Below are positions 34,295-42,589 of a stretch of DNA of 64,000 bases, one piece after another (position 1 is the first letter of the stretch; each line of letters starts with the position of its first letter). The notes below the pieces were generated by a model. That model ran no database searches. It saw nothing but the letters and a program-made list of their open reading frames with translations, and was not told the origin of the DNA. Position numbers and translations under genes: made by a program. This stretch comes from CALAED01 sp036555725 (GTDB taxonomy: Bacteria > Actinomycetota > Actinomycetes > Streptosporangiales > Streptosporangiaceae): assembly GCA_036555725.1 (NCBI GenBank), contig DATBKU010000055.1:6561-70560 (forward strand). Direction: 5' to 3'.

Positions 34295-34378
34295 ATGACC
34301 GCCACGATCAACGCGTGGAACCGGATCGGCGTGACCACGCGGATGGTCCCGGAGTCGTACCAGAAGAGCGAACGCTAG
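34295..34378 (+). CDS. 27-residue small open frame of unknown function
   Basis: The ATG at 34295 is preceded by AAGGAG at 34282-34287, ideal spacing, and encodes MTATINAWNRIGVTTRMVPE plus YQKSER before a TAG that overlaps the convergent MarR stop. The ribosome-binding site lies inside the 3' arm of the hairpin, so translation would need the hairpin to open. It may be a real peptide, a leader, or the 5' stub of a lost gene; the product is not recognised. Confidence 0.35.
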   Translation: MTATINAWNRIGVTTRMVPESYQKSER

Positions 34379-34824
34379 TCGTCGGTGAAGAGCTCGGCCA
34401 CGCCGTGGCCGATCAGGATCTGGTTGATGGCCGCCGTTAGGCCCGCCTGGTCGGTGGCGCACAGGTCTACCGCGAGGGCGGCCATGCGCCTGGAGACGTG
34501 CTCGTGGAAGCATGCCGCCAGCTCGACACCCTGCTGGGTGAGCGCCACCCGGTAGGCCCGGCGGTCGCGGGCGTCGCGAACGCGGGAGACGAGTCCACGA
34601 CGTTCCGCACGGTCGACGAGGCCGGTCAGACTGGACTTCTCCAGGTGCAGCGCGCCGCCCAGCTCGGCCATGCCGATCGGGCCACCGAGCAGCACGCACA
34701 CGAGCTGTGCCTGCTGCGGGGTGAGGTCATGCTGACGGCTGACCTCGCCGTACTCGCGCTGCACGAGGAAGCCCAGCCGCACCAGTCCGGCTGCGAGCTG
34801 CTGCTGCCCCGTACGTTCACCCAC
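34375..34824 (-). CDS. MarR-family transcriptional regulator
   Basis: A 149-residue winged-helix protein: LTPQQAQLVCVLLGGPIGMA, ELGGALHLEKSSLTGLVDRA and the wing VRDARDRRAYRVALTQQG give the MarR fold, with dimerisation helices at both ends. The GTG at 34824 is the start. It is divergent from a FAD/NAD oxidoreductase gene, with three inverted repeats between, so it probably represses that gene and itself. There is no cysteine pair typical of thiol-sensing OhrR. The ligand is unknown, possibly a phenolic or quinone given the neighbour. Confidence 0.88.
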   Translation of the reverse strand: MGERTGQQQLAAGLVRLGFLVQREYGEVSRQHDLTPQQAQLVCVLLGGPIGMAELGGALHLEKSSLTGLVDRAERRGLVSRVRDARDRRAYRVALTQQGVELAACFHEHVSRRMAALAVDLCATDQAGLTAAINQILIGHGVAELFTDD

Positions 34825-34830
34825 GGCCCC

Positions 34831-34882
34831 AGTGTAATTGACACTAGTTCTCGGTACGAACTAGTTTGGTTCGTAGTACGAA
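34831..34882. promoter_or_regulatory. Three inverted repeats in the MarR/oxidoreductase divergent promoter
   Basis: AGTGT-N5-ACACT (34831-34845), ACTAGTTC-N7-GAACTAGT (34843-34865) and TTCGTA-G-TACGAA (34870-34882). All are perfect. The middle one is the likeliest MarR dimer site, and its half-site GAACTAG recurs at 34897-34903, close to the oxidoreductase start. Confidence 0.7.
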
Positions 34883-34912
34883 TTATCCCAAATGCGAACT
34901 AGGGAGTACGGG

Positions 34913-35992
34913 ATGAGCCCGAGGGTTGTGGTTGTCGGTGGCGGGTACGGCGGTGCGGCGACCGCCAAGGGGCTGGACGAGGTCGCCGATGTCGTCCTGG
35001 TCGAACCCCGAGATGCCTTCGTCCACAACATCGCGGCGTTGCGCGGCCTCGTCGACCCCGAGTGGGCCGACCGGGTCTTCTACCCATACAAGGGATTGCT
35101 CAGTCGCGGCCGGTGGATGCGCGACCGAGCGCAGCTCGTCGACCCGGCCGGCGTCACGCTCGCGTCCGGCGAGCGCGTTGACGCCGACTACATCGTCTTG
35201 GCGACCGGGTCGAACTACCCGTTCCCCGCGAAGATGGACGTCGACGACTCCGCCGCGGCCAAGGCCAAGATCCAGGACGCGCACGCGGCGCTGCTCGACG
35301 CGGATCGGGTGCTGCTGCTCGGCGCCGGGCCGGTCGGCCTCGAACTGGCCGGCGAGATCAAGGCGGCCTGGCCGGGCAAGGCCGTGACGCTGGTCGACCC
35401 CATCGAGGAGATCGTGCCGTCGTACGACGCGGAGCTGGGTACGGAACTGCGCCGCCAGCTCGACGAGCTGGGCATCGAGCTGGTCCTCGGCACCGTGCTG
35501 ACCGAGGAGCCGGCCTCCCGGCCGGGCGAGGCCAAGACGTTCACCGTGACCACCGGTTCCGGACGGGAGATCACCGCCGACATTTGGTTCCGCTGCTACG
35601 GCGTGGCGCCCGTCACCGGCTATCTGAGCGAGGAGCTGGCGGCGGCGCGGCAGCCGGACGGCTACCTCGAGGTGACCCCCGAACTGCGCCTGCGGGGCCA
35701 GGAGAAAGTCTTCGCCGTCGGTGACGTCACCGCGGTGCCCGAGCCGAAGCGTGGCGGCCACGCCGGACAGCACGCCGAGGTGGTCGTCACCAACATCAAG
35801 GCGCTGATCGAAGGCGCGGGCGAACTCGCTACGTACCAGGCGGCGCCGCCGATCATCCTGCTGCCGCTCGGGCCGGCGGGCGGCGTGTCCCAGCTGCCGG
35901 GCGCCGGCGTGCTCGGCCCGGAGACGACGGCGCAGTACAAGGGCAACGACCTATTCGTGGGCCGGTACGTCGAGATGTTCGGTCTCGACTAA
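34913..35992 (+). CDS. FAD/NAD(P)H oxidoreductase, AIFM2/NDH-2-like
   Basis: A 359-residue flavoprotein with two Rossmann folds: VVVVGGGYGGAATAKGL for FAD at residue 5 and VLLLGAGPVGLELAGEI for NAD(P)H at about 135, plus the C-terminal FAD motif KVFAVGDVTAVP. The redox-active Cys pair of disulfide reductases is missing, so it should pass electrons to a quinone or a small acceptor, as NDH-2 and the AIFM2 group do. The ATG at 34913 has AGGGAG. It is under the divergent MarR gene, which suits induction by quinones or phenolics. It has its own terminator at 36006. Confidence 0.85.
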   Translation: MSPRVVVVGGGYGGAATAKGLDEVADVVLVEPRDAFVHNIAALRGLVDPEWADRVFYPYKGLLSRGRWMRDRAQLVDPAGVTLASGERVDADYIVLATGSNYPFPAKMDVDDSAAAKAKIQDAHAALLDADRVLLLGAGPVGLELAGEIKAAWPGKAVTLVDPIEEIVPSYDAELGTELRRQLDELGIELVLGTVLTEEPASRPGEAKTFTVTTGSGREITADIWFRCYGVAPVTGYLSEELAAARQPDGYLEVTPELRLRGQEKVFAVGDVTAVPEPKRGGHAGQHAEVVVTNIKALIEGAGELATYQAAPPIILLPLGPAGGVSQLPGAGVLGPETTAQYKGNDLFVGRYVEMFGLD

Positions 35993-36005
35993 CGCGGGCC
36001 CCTGA

Positions 36006-36038
36006 GCCGCCGCCGACCTGGAGGGGATCGGCGGCGGC
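36006..36038 (+). terminator. Rho-independent terminator
   Basis: An 11-bp GC stem, gccgccgccga (36006-36016) with tcggcggcggc (36028-36038), followed by ttttgtcg-like T-rich sequence; 13 bases after the oxidoreductase stop. Confidence 0.8.
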
Positions 36039-36109
36039 TTTGTCGTGCCCTGGCGCCGCCGTGCCCTGGCGCCGGCGCTCTGGTTGCCGTCCGAGATTAT
36101 GAGAGTAAG

Positions 36110-36132
36110 CTCTTATTTAAGAGATGACTCTT
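36110..36132. promoter_or_regulatory. AAGAG/CTCTT operator cluster before the third DHA2 exporter
   Basis: The palindrome CTCTTA-TT-TAAGAG (36110-36123) overlaps AAGAG-N4-CTCTT (36119-36132), and a further AGAG-N4-CTCT lies just upstream (about 36102-36113). Overlapping symmetric sites within 50 bases of the exporter start suggest binding by the TetR protein encoded at the end of the same operon. Confidence 0.6.
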
Positions 36133-36150
36133 GAAAGAAGGTGCACTCTC

Positions 36151-37686
36151 ATGACGAACTCGGGTGCGCGCAAGTGGTGGACGGTCAGCGCGCTCGTGCT
36201 GGCCACGCTGGCGGTGGGCTTCGACGTGACGATCCTGAGCCTCGCGCTCCCCGCCCTGGCCACCGACCTGCACGCGTCGACCGCCGAGCTGCAGTGGTTC
36301 GTGTCGGCCTACACGCTGGTGTTCGCGGCGGGGATGATCCCGGCCGGCATGCTCGGCGACCGGTACGGCCGCAAGCGGCTCATGCTCATCGCCCTGGTGA
36401 TCTTCGGGCTGAGCTCCCTCGCCGCCGCGTACGCGCCGTCGTCCGGCGCCTTCATCGCCGCCCGCGCCGTCCTCGGGCTTGGCGCGGCGATCCTGCTGCC
36501 GATGAACCTCGCGCTGCTGCCCGTGTTGTTCCCCGAGGAGGAACGCCGGAAGGCGATCGCGGCCGTGGCGGGCGCGGCCCTCCTGGCGTATCCGATCGGC
36601 CCCATCCTCGGCGGCTGGCTGCTCAACCACTTCTGGTGGGGCTCGGTCTTCCTCATCAACGTGCCGGTGGTGATCCTCGGAATCCTCGCGGTGGCCGCGT
36701 GGCTGCCCGAGACGCGCGCCGAACGGCCGCGGCGGCTGGATCTGCCCGGCGTGCTGATCTCAAGTGCGGGCCTGGCCGTCCTGACATACGGCGTGATCGA
36801 GGCCGGGCAGAACGGCTGGGGAGACCTCGCCGTGACGACCTCCATCGCGGCCGGCTTCGTGGCGCTGGCGGTGTTCGTGGCCTGGGAGCGGCGGACCGCC
36901 GAGCCGCTGGTCGACCTCGCGCTGTTCCGGTCGGCCGGGTTCACCGCCGGTACCACGCTCGGCATCGTGATCAACTTCACCATGTTCGGCGTGCTGTTCG
37001 CCATGCCGCAGTACTTCCAGGGGATCCTCGGCACCGACGCGATGGGCAGCGGCATCCGGCTGCTGCCGCTGGTCGCCGGGCTGATCGTCGGAGTGTCGGT
37101 GGCCGACCGGCTCGCCCGGGCGCTGGGCGCCAAGGCCGCCGCCGGCATCGGGTTCGCGCTGCTCGCCGGCGGGCTCTTCGCCGGCGCCACCACCGGCGTG
37201 GCCAGTGGAACCGGCCTGGCCGCCGCCTGGTTCGCGGTCTACGGCCTCGGGCTCGGCCTCGCGCTGCCCACCGCCATGGACGCCGCCCTCGGCGCGCTGC
37301 CCAAGGACGGCGAAGGCGTCGGCTCGGCGGTGAACCAGTCTCTGCGTACGGTCGGCGGCAGCTTCGGCGCGGCGATCCTGGGCTCGGTGCTGAACTCGGC
37401 CTACCAAGGCCGGCTCGACCTGACCGGGCTGCCGGCGGGGGCGGCGCACGCGGCCCGCGACAGCGTCTTCGGCGGGCTGAGCGTCGCCCGCGCGCTGCGC
37501 TCGTCGTCGCTGGCGGACGCGGTACGGGCGGCCTTCGTGCACGGGCTCGACGTCATCCTCGTCGCCTGCGGCGTGCTCGGCGTGCTCGGAATGGTCCTCG
37601 CCGTCCTGTGGCTGCCCCGCCGCGCCGCGACGGTTGGCCAGGGCGAACGCGAACCAGCAGAATCGGAACATGGAGCAGCTGTCTGA
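36151..37686 (+). CDS. DHA2-family MFS exporter
   Basis: A 511-residue 14-helix transporter with motif D1 (GFDVTILSLALPALATDLH), motif A (GMLGDRYGRKRLMLIA), motif B (RAVLGLGAAILLPMNLALLP), motif C (AGAALLAYPIGPILGGWLL) and FWWGSVFLINVPVVILG, close in plan to the pump at 19.7-21.3 kb. The ATG at 36151 is preferred to the ATG at 36124, whose first nine residues fall in the operator. The TetR gene starts inside its last codons, so the two are translationally coupled and self-regulated. The substrate is unknown. Confidence 0.9.
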   Translation: MTNSGARKWWTVSALVLATLAVGFDVTILSLALPALATDLHASTAELQWFVSAYTLVFAAGMIPAGMLGDRYGRKRLMLIALVIFGLSSLAAAYAPSSGAFIAARAVLGLGAAILLPMNLALLPVLFPEEERRKAIAAVAGAALLAYPIGPILGGWLLNHFWWGSVFLINVPVVILGILAVAAWLPETRAERPRRLDLPGVLISSAGLAVLTYGVIEAGQNGWGDLAVTTSIAAGFVALAVFVAWERRTAEPLVDLALFRSAGFTAGTTLGIVINFTMFGVLFAMPQYFQGILGTDAMGSGIRLLPLVAGLIVGVSVADRLARALGAKAAAGIGFALLAGGLFAGATTGVASGTGLAAAWFAVYGLGLGLALPTAMDAALGALPKDGEGVGSAVNQSLRTVGGSFGAAILGSVLNSAYQGRLDLTGLPAGAAHAARDSVFGGLSVARALRSSSLADAVRAAFVHGLDVILVACGVLGVLGMVLAVLWLPRRAATVGQGEREPAESEHGAAV

Positions 37687-38278
37687 GGAGGGGAGACCGG
37701 CGGCCGGACTTCGGGAGCGCAAGAAGGCCAGGACCAAGGCCGCGATCCAGCGGGAAGCGGTGCGGCTGTTCCGCGACCAGGGCTACGCCGCGACCACGGT
37801 CGAGCAGATCGCGGCGGCGGCCGAGGTCGCCCCGAGCACCGTCTACCGCTACTTCCCGACCAAGGAAGACCTGGTCATCTCCGACGACTACGACGAGGCC
37901 TTCTTCCGCGGGCTCGAGTCGATGCCGCCCGACCTGACGCCGATCCAGGCGGAACGCCGGGTCATCCGCGAGGTCCTCGGCGCGCTGCCCGAGGCCGTGC
38001 TCGGCGAGCAGCGGGAGCGGTTCCTGCTGATGCTGTCCGAGCCAGAGCTGTGGGGGGCCAGCCTCGGCAACATCAGCCAGACCATGCGGGTCAGGGCCGA
38101 GCAGGTGGCGGCGCGGGTCGGCCGGGACCCGGACGACCCAGCCGTACAGGCCTACGTCGGGGCCGTGTTCGGCGTGATGCTCGCGGTGGCGTTCGGCTGG
38201 GCGCAGCAACCGGACATGGACTTCACCGCCGCCCTCGACGAGGCCCTCGGCTATCTCGAAAAAGGCCTCCCGCTCTGA
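37670..38278 (+). CDS. TetR-family repressor coupled to the exporter
   Basis: A 202-residue regulator with HTH KARTKAAIQREAVRLFRDQG, VEQIAAAAEVAPSTVYRYFP and TKEDLVISDDYDE (about residues 18-65), then a helical ligand domain. The start overlaps the exporter stop by 17 bases (ATG 37670), a typical arrangement for a pump and its own repressor on one mRNA. The probable operators are the AAGAG/CTCTT repeats upstream of the exporter. An earlier TTG at 37634 is possible but less likely. Confidence 0.87.
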   Translation: MEQLSEEGRPAAGLRERKKARTKAAIQREAVRLFRDQGYAATTVEQIAAAAEVAPSTVYRYFPTKEDLVISDDYDEAFFRGLESMPPDLTPIQAERRVIREVLGALPEAVLGEQRERFLLMLSEPELWGASLGNISQTMRVRAEQVAARVGRDPDDPAVQAYVGAVFGVMLAVAFGWAQQPDMDFTAALDEALGYLEKGLPL

Positions 38279-38399
38279 TCGGCCGGCCGCGCGGATCTTC
38301 CGCGCTAAGGTCTCCTACGGCTCGTACCCCCGCCGGAGTAGCGCAAGACCATCTCGCCGGACGACGCCGTGCGGCGGGCCGATCGGGAAGGCTGGGCGC

Positions 38400-39266
38400 A
38401 TGCGGCTAAGTCTCAACATCACCAACTACTCCTGGCCGGGCGAGCCGGTCGGCATCGGTCACGAGCTCGGACGCGTCGTGCGCGCCGCCGACGAGGCCGG
38501 GGTCGACACCGTCTGGGTCTCCGACCACCTGATCCAGGCCGACCCGAACAGCACGCCCGAGGTGGAGATGCTCGAGGCGTACACGACGCTGGGCTTCCTG
38601 TGCGCGCAGACCGAGCGGGTACGTCTAGGCACGATGGTGACCGGCGTGACGTACCGCCCGCCCGCCCTGCTCGTCAAGGCCGTCACCACGCTCGACGTAC
38701 TGTCGGGCGGGCGGGCCTGGCTGGGCGTCGGCGCCGGGTACCAGGAGTTCGAAGCCCACGCGATGGGCCTGCCGCTGCCGCCCACCGCCGAGCGGTTCGA
38801 ACGGCTGGCGGAGACGCTGCGGCTCGCGCTGCGGATGTGGTCGGGCGACGACTCGGCCTTCGAGGGCGAGCACTACCGGCTGGACCGCCCGATCAACAGC
38901 CCGAACTCTGTACGGCGGCCGCATCCGCCGATCCTGATCGGCGGCATGGGCGAGCAGAAGACGCTGCGCCTGGTGGCCGAGTACGGCGACGCGTGCAACC
39001 TGTTCGACATCCCCGACGGCGGTGCGACCATCAGGCGCAAGCTCGAGGTGCTGGCACGGCACTGCGAAGCGGTCGGCCGACCGTACGAGGCCATCGACAA
39101 GACGGTCAGCACGCGCCTCGAGGAAGGGGAGTCGCCGGACGACTTCGCCGGGCGCTGTGCGGCGCTCGCCGAGCTGGGCATCGAGCACGCGGTCGTGATC
39201 GTCAACGGCCCGTGGACCGAGGAGGCCGTGGGCCGCCTGGCCGCGGCAGCCGCCACACTGGCCTAG
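38400..39266 (+). CDS. LLM-class F420-dependent oxidoreductase
   Basis: A 288-residue luciferase-like TIM-barrel enzyme. ADEAGVDTVWVSDHL, RVRLGTMVTGVTYRPPALLV, TLDVLSGGRAWLGVGAGY, PHPPILIGGMGEQKTLRLVA and YGDACNLFD are hallmarks of the F420-using subgroup (TIGR03560-like). It transfers hydride between F420 and an unknown substrate. The ATG at 38400 follows GGAAGG. It is first in a row with RidA (45 bases on) and a flavin monooxygenase, which may form one small pathway for oxidising a nitrogen-containing compound; that link is inference. Confidence 0.87.
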   Translation: MRLSLNITNYSWPGEPVGIGHELGRVVRAADEAGVDTVWVSDHLIQADPNSTPEVEMLEAYTTLGFLCAQTERVRLGTMVTGVTYRPPALLVKAVTTLDVLSGGRAWLGVGAGYQEFEAHAMGLPLPPTAERFERLAETLRLALRMWSGDDSAFEGEHYRLDRPINSPNSVRRPHPPILIGGMGEQKTLRLVAEYGDACNLFDIPDGGATIRRKLEVLARHCEAVGRPYEAIDKTVSTRLEEGESPDDFAGRCAALAELGIEHAVVIVNGPWTEEAVGRLAAAAATLA

Positions 39267-39311
39267 CCCGCGTCGAGCCGGCCTTTCCCGATGTCGCTAA
39301 AAAGGGGTCTC

Positions 39312-39698
39312 ATGCAGGAACACTACGTACGGCCCGATGGGCTGCCGCCGGTCAATGGATATAGCCACGCCGTCGCGTTCAGCGGGCGCATGATCGCCGT
39401 CTCCGGGCAGGTGCCCATGGACGGCGACGGCAAGGTCGTCGGCGAGAACGACCCGGAGGCGCAGGTCAGGCAGGTGTTCGACAACCTGGCGGCGGCGCTC
39501 GCCGCGGCCGGAGGCGGCATGGAGCACATCGTCAAGCTGACGATCTTCCTGACCGACCTCGCGGACCTGGCGGCCTTCCGGCGGGTGCGCGACGAGTACC
39601 TCTCCGCGGACAACCCGCCGGCCAGCTCGCTGGTGCGGGTCAGCGCCCTGGTGCACCCCGCGTTCCGCGTCGAGATCGAGGCCCTGGCCGCGGTCTGA
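39312..39698 (+). CDS. RidA/YjgF-family enamine/imine deaminase
   Basis: A 128-residue protein with the RidA fold: NGYSHAVAFSGRMIAVSGQV, PEAQVRQVFDNLAAALAAAG, HIVKLTIFLTDL, and the C-terminal SSLVRVSALVHPAFRVEIEA, where the conserved Arg that binds the substrate carboxylate is present. RidA hydrolyses reactive enamines or imines. The ATG at 39312 follows AAGGGG. It lies between two redox genes on the same strand, as RidA often does in catabolic or biosynthetic clusters where it clears unstable intermediates. Confidence 0.88.
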   Translation: MQEHYVRPDGLPPVNGYSHAVAFSGRMIAVSGQVPMDGDGKVVGENDPEAQVRQVFDNLAAALAAAGGGMEHIVKLTIFLTDLADLAAFRRVRDEYLSADNPPASSLVRVSALVHPAFRVEIEALAAV

Positions 39699-39779
39699 CC
39701 CGGTGGCCGGTTACGGCGAGCGGTGGCGACGTCACGGCACACAGAGCACAATCGGTGGGCACCGCGGTTGGAGGCGTCC

Positions 39780-41132
39780 ATGTCACGTGAGCATGCGGTG
39801 GTCGTCGGCGGCAGTCTGGCCGGGCTGTTGGCCGCGCGGATTCTCGCCGACCATTTCGACCGCGTCACCGTCGTCGAGCGGGACCGGTTCCCCGACGGGG
39901 CAGGTGATCGGGCCGGGGTGGGCCAGGGCCGGCACCTGCACGTCCTGTGGCCGTACGGCCTCGAGCTCATCGAGTCGATGTTCCCCGGCATCGAGAAGGA
40001 GCTGAGTGGGGCCGGGGCGCCGGAGGTCAGGGTGCCGGCCGACGTGCTGTGGCTGACCGCCGCGGGCTGGCGCCGTAGGTTCGACAGCACACGGTTGCTG
40101 ACCTTCAGCCGGGGGCTGCTCGACTGGACCCTGCGGAAGCGGCTCGCGTCCGTCGCCTTCCTGCAGGGACATGAGGTCACCGGCCTGATCCCGGCCGGGC
40201 AGGGTGTGGCCGGCGTCGAGGTCCGCGAGCGCGGCGGCGGCACGGCCACGCCGCTGCCGGCCGATCTCGTCGTGGATGCGAGCGGGCGAAGCTCGAAGGT
40301 CCCGGACTGGCTGGCCCGGCTCGGCTTTCCCGCCCCGCGCGAGACACACGTCGACCCGCTGCTCGGGTACGCCAGCCGCAACTACGCGATGCCGTCCGGC
40401 TTCGACCCCGGCTGGAAGGCGCTCTACCTGCAGGCCGATCCACCGGGCACGAGGCGGACCGGTGGGCTGTTCCCGCAGGAGGGCGGCCGGTGGATCTGCA
40501 GCCTGAGCGGCGCGGGCCGCGACTACGGGCCGACCGGCGAGCGCGAATTCCTGGACTTCGCCAAGGGGCTGCGGCATCCGGTGCTGTACGAAGCGATCCG
40601 CCACGCCGAACCGCTGACGCCGATCGTGGGCTACCGCCGTACCGCCAATCACCGCAGGCACTACGAGCGGCTGCCCGCCTGGCCCGAGCGGTTCATCGTG
40701 CTCGGTGACGCGGTGTGCGCGTTCAACCCGATCTATGGCCAGGGCATGAGCGTCGCCGCCATCCAGGCCGCCGCGCTGCAGACGCTGCTCCGCGACCGGG
40801 CCGCGGACGGCGGCGACCTGCGCGGGCTGGCCCGGCGGTTCCAGCGGCTGGCCGGGCCGTGCGCCGCCGGAGCGTGGCTGATCGCCACCGGCGAGGACCT
40901 GCGCTACCGCGAGACCGAGGGCTCACCCGTACGACTCCACACGAAGATCATCAATAGGTATGTGGACAGGGTGATCGCGGTCGCCAACGTGGATTCCCAG
41001 GTGTGCGCCGACCTGATGGACGTGCTCGCGCTGGCGTCGGCGCCGACCGCGTTGTTCCGGCCGGGAGTGTTGCGCAGGGTGGCGACCGTCCGGGCGAGGC
41101 AGCCCGCGGGCCCGGACGACCTCGACCCTTGA
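39780..41132 (+). CDS. FAD-dependent monooxygenase (class A-like)
   Basis: A 450-residue flavoprotein with FAD loop VVVGGSLAGLLAARILADHF, VTVVERDRFP, a GRHLHVLWPYGLELIE segment, DLVVDASGRSSKVPDWL (DG-like motif) and the second FAD motif RFIVLGDAVCAFNPIYGQGMS. This pattern fits hydroxylases/epoxidases of the squalene-epoxidase-like group found in secondary metabolism and catabolism. The ATG at 39780 has GGAGG; the frame upstream is not family-like. It ends the LLM-RidA row. The substrate is unknown. Confidence 0.85.
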   Translation: MSREHAVVVGGSLAGLLAARILADHFDRVTVVERDRFPDGAGDRAGVGQGRHLHVLWPYGLELIESMFPGIEKELSGAGAPEVRVPADVLWLTAAGWRRRFDSTRLLTFSRGLLDWTLRKRLASVAFLQGHEVTGLIPAGQGVAGVEVRERGGGTATPLPADLVVDASGRSSKVPDWLARLGFPAPRETHVDPLLGYASRNYAMPSGFDPGWKALYLQADPPGTRRTGGLFPQEGGRWICSLSGAGRDYGPTGEREFLDFAKGLRHPVLYEAIRHAEPLTPIVGYRRTANHRRHYERLPAWPERFIVLGDAVCAFNPIYGQGMSVAAIQAAALQTLLRDRAADGGDLRGLARRFQRLAGPCAAGAWLIATGEDLRYRETEGSPVRLHTKIINRYVDRVIAVANVDSQVCADLMDVLALASAPTALFRPGVLRRVATVRARQPAGPDDLDP

Positions 41133-41309
41133 CGTCCGGTGGACATGCCCGTCGGTAGTGCGATTACTGAGCGTGTCGACGCGGTAAGTTCAGCACCTTC
41201 TGCCGAAAATCCGGGCTATGTCACTGATCACAGCGTTTGGCGGCGTCTTTGCCGGTATGAAGCATTTGGTAGATGTGGTGGGGAGTCCTTGGTGATGTCG
41301 GGGGAGTGA

Positions 41310-42587
41310 GTGACGATTTCATCGGTCGTACGGGCGGGCGTAGCCGAACGGCTTGCGAATCTGAACGATGCCGAGCTTCTTGTGCGAGTCCGGCGGCGAG
41401 AGCCCGAGGCGTTCCGGGTGCTGTACGAACGCCATCGCGACGCGGTGTCGCGGTACGCCCGGCAATGGGCGCGCGGCCCGGCGGAGGCTCGGGATTTCGT
41501 GGCCGAGACGTTCATCCGGGTGCTCGCCCTGCTCCAGGACGGCAAGGGTCCCAAGCAGGCGTTCCGGCCGTACGCCTTCACGGTCGTACGCAACGTGGCC
41601 GCGGATCATGACCGCGACGAGGTGGTGGCCGGCCACCCCGGGAACACCGATCAGCCGGACCAGCCGGACCAGCCGGCCGAGCGTATCGAGCGCGACGGCA
41701 TCCACCGAGCGTTCGACGACCTGCCCGCCCGCTGGCAGCGGGTGCTGTGGCTGGCGGAGGTCGAGGGCTGCGGCCCGGCCGACATGGCGGCGGTGCTCGG
41801 CGTGAGCGACACCGCGGCCGCGGCGCTCGCGACCCGGGCGCGGGAGGGGCTGCGCCAGGCGTACGTTCTCGGCCATCTCGGCACCGCCACCCCGGACGGC
41901 TGCCGCCGTACGGTCGAGCGGCTGCCCGCGTACGTGCGTACGGCGCTGCCGCCCGCGTCGGCACAGCAGGTCAACGACCACCTCGACGAGTGCGCGTCCT
42001 GCCGGGCGCGTTCCGGCGAGATCACCGAGCTGGACGGCAACCTGCGCGAGCTGTTGGTGCCGCTGCTGCTCGGCGGCGCCGTCGCCGACGCGCCAGGAGC
42101 CGACGGGCCGCGGGCCGACGGTCCGGGAGCCCTGAGCGGCCTGGCGGCCCTCCTGTCGACCCTTTGGCGGCGGCTCCGGGACCTGGTGTGGAATCCGGTG
42201 GGAGCGTTCGCGGCGATCAGCCTGGTGATCGTCGTGGCCGGGGGTCTCGTCTCGCTGGCGGTGCGGCCGACGGTCCACGAGTCCGCGCCGCCGGCGGCCG
42301 CGGGCTCGCCGCCCACCGCGAGCGAGGCGGCCAGTCCGTCGGCCCCGCCGCTCACCCGATCGCCGGGCGGCCCGACGGCAACCCCGCCGGAGGCCGGGCG
42401 CCAGTCACACCCTTCGGCGCGGCCGGAGCACTCGGCCATGGCGGCAGTCGCCGATAGGGACCGTCCCACGCCACCCTCGCCGCCGGCGGCGGAGCCCTCG
42501 CCGCCGCGGTCGCCGAGCCCGTCGCCGACGCCCTCGGCCGCATGCGTCACCGTTCTCATCCTGCCGATCTGCGGAGGTCGCTCCTAG
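41310..42587 (+). CDS. ECF sigma factor fused to a zinc-finger transmembrane anti-sigma region
   Basis: A 425-residue one-chain signalling protein. Sigma region 2 is about 20-95 (EAFRVLYERHRDAVSRYARQ). A short DQPDQPDQP repeat links to region 4 (about 130-190, LPARWQRVLWLAEVEGCGPA, then DMAAVLGVSDTAAAALATRA). Next is a ZAS-type zinc motif, His224-x3-Cys228-x2-Cys231, a single transmembrane helix (about 297-318, FAAISLVIVVAGGLVSLAV) and a Pro/Ser-rich outer domain of about 105 residues. The domain order predicts a membrane-tethered sigma factor freed by proteolysis or conformational change. The GTG at 41310 follows GGGGAG. Its stop is 2 bases from the convergent GH3 stop. The stimulus and regulon are unknown. 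Confidence 0.87.
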   Translation: MTISSVVRAGVAERLANLNDAELLVRVRRREPEAFRVLYERHRDAVSRYARQWARGPAEARDFVAETFIRVLALLQDGKGPKQAFRPYAFTVVRNVAADHDRDEVVAGHPGNTDQPDQPDQPAERIERDGIHRAFDDLPARWQRVLWLAEVEGCGPADMAAVLGVSDTAAAALATRAREGLRQAYVLGHLGTATPDGCRRTVERLPAYVRTALPPASAQQVNDHLDECASCRARSGEITELDGNLRELLVPLLLGGAVADAPGADGPRADGPGALSGLAALLSTLWRRLRDLVWNPVGAFAAISLVIVVAGGLVSLAVRPTVHESAPPAAAGSPPTASEAASPSAPPLTRSPGGPTATPPEAGRQSHPSARPEHSAMAAVADRDRPTPPSPPAAEPSPPRSPSPSPTPSAACVTVLILPICGGRS

Positions 42588-42589
42588 GG

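Noticed and set aside
15544..41132. One large antibiotic biosynthetic cluster, suggested by three exporters, an AfsR-like regulator and several oxygenases
   Set aside because: No polyketide, peptide, terpene or sugar-assembly core gene is present, and each group has its own regulator.
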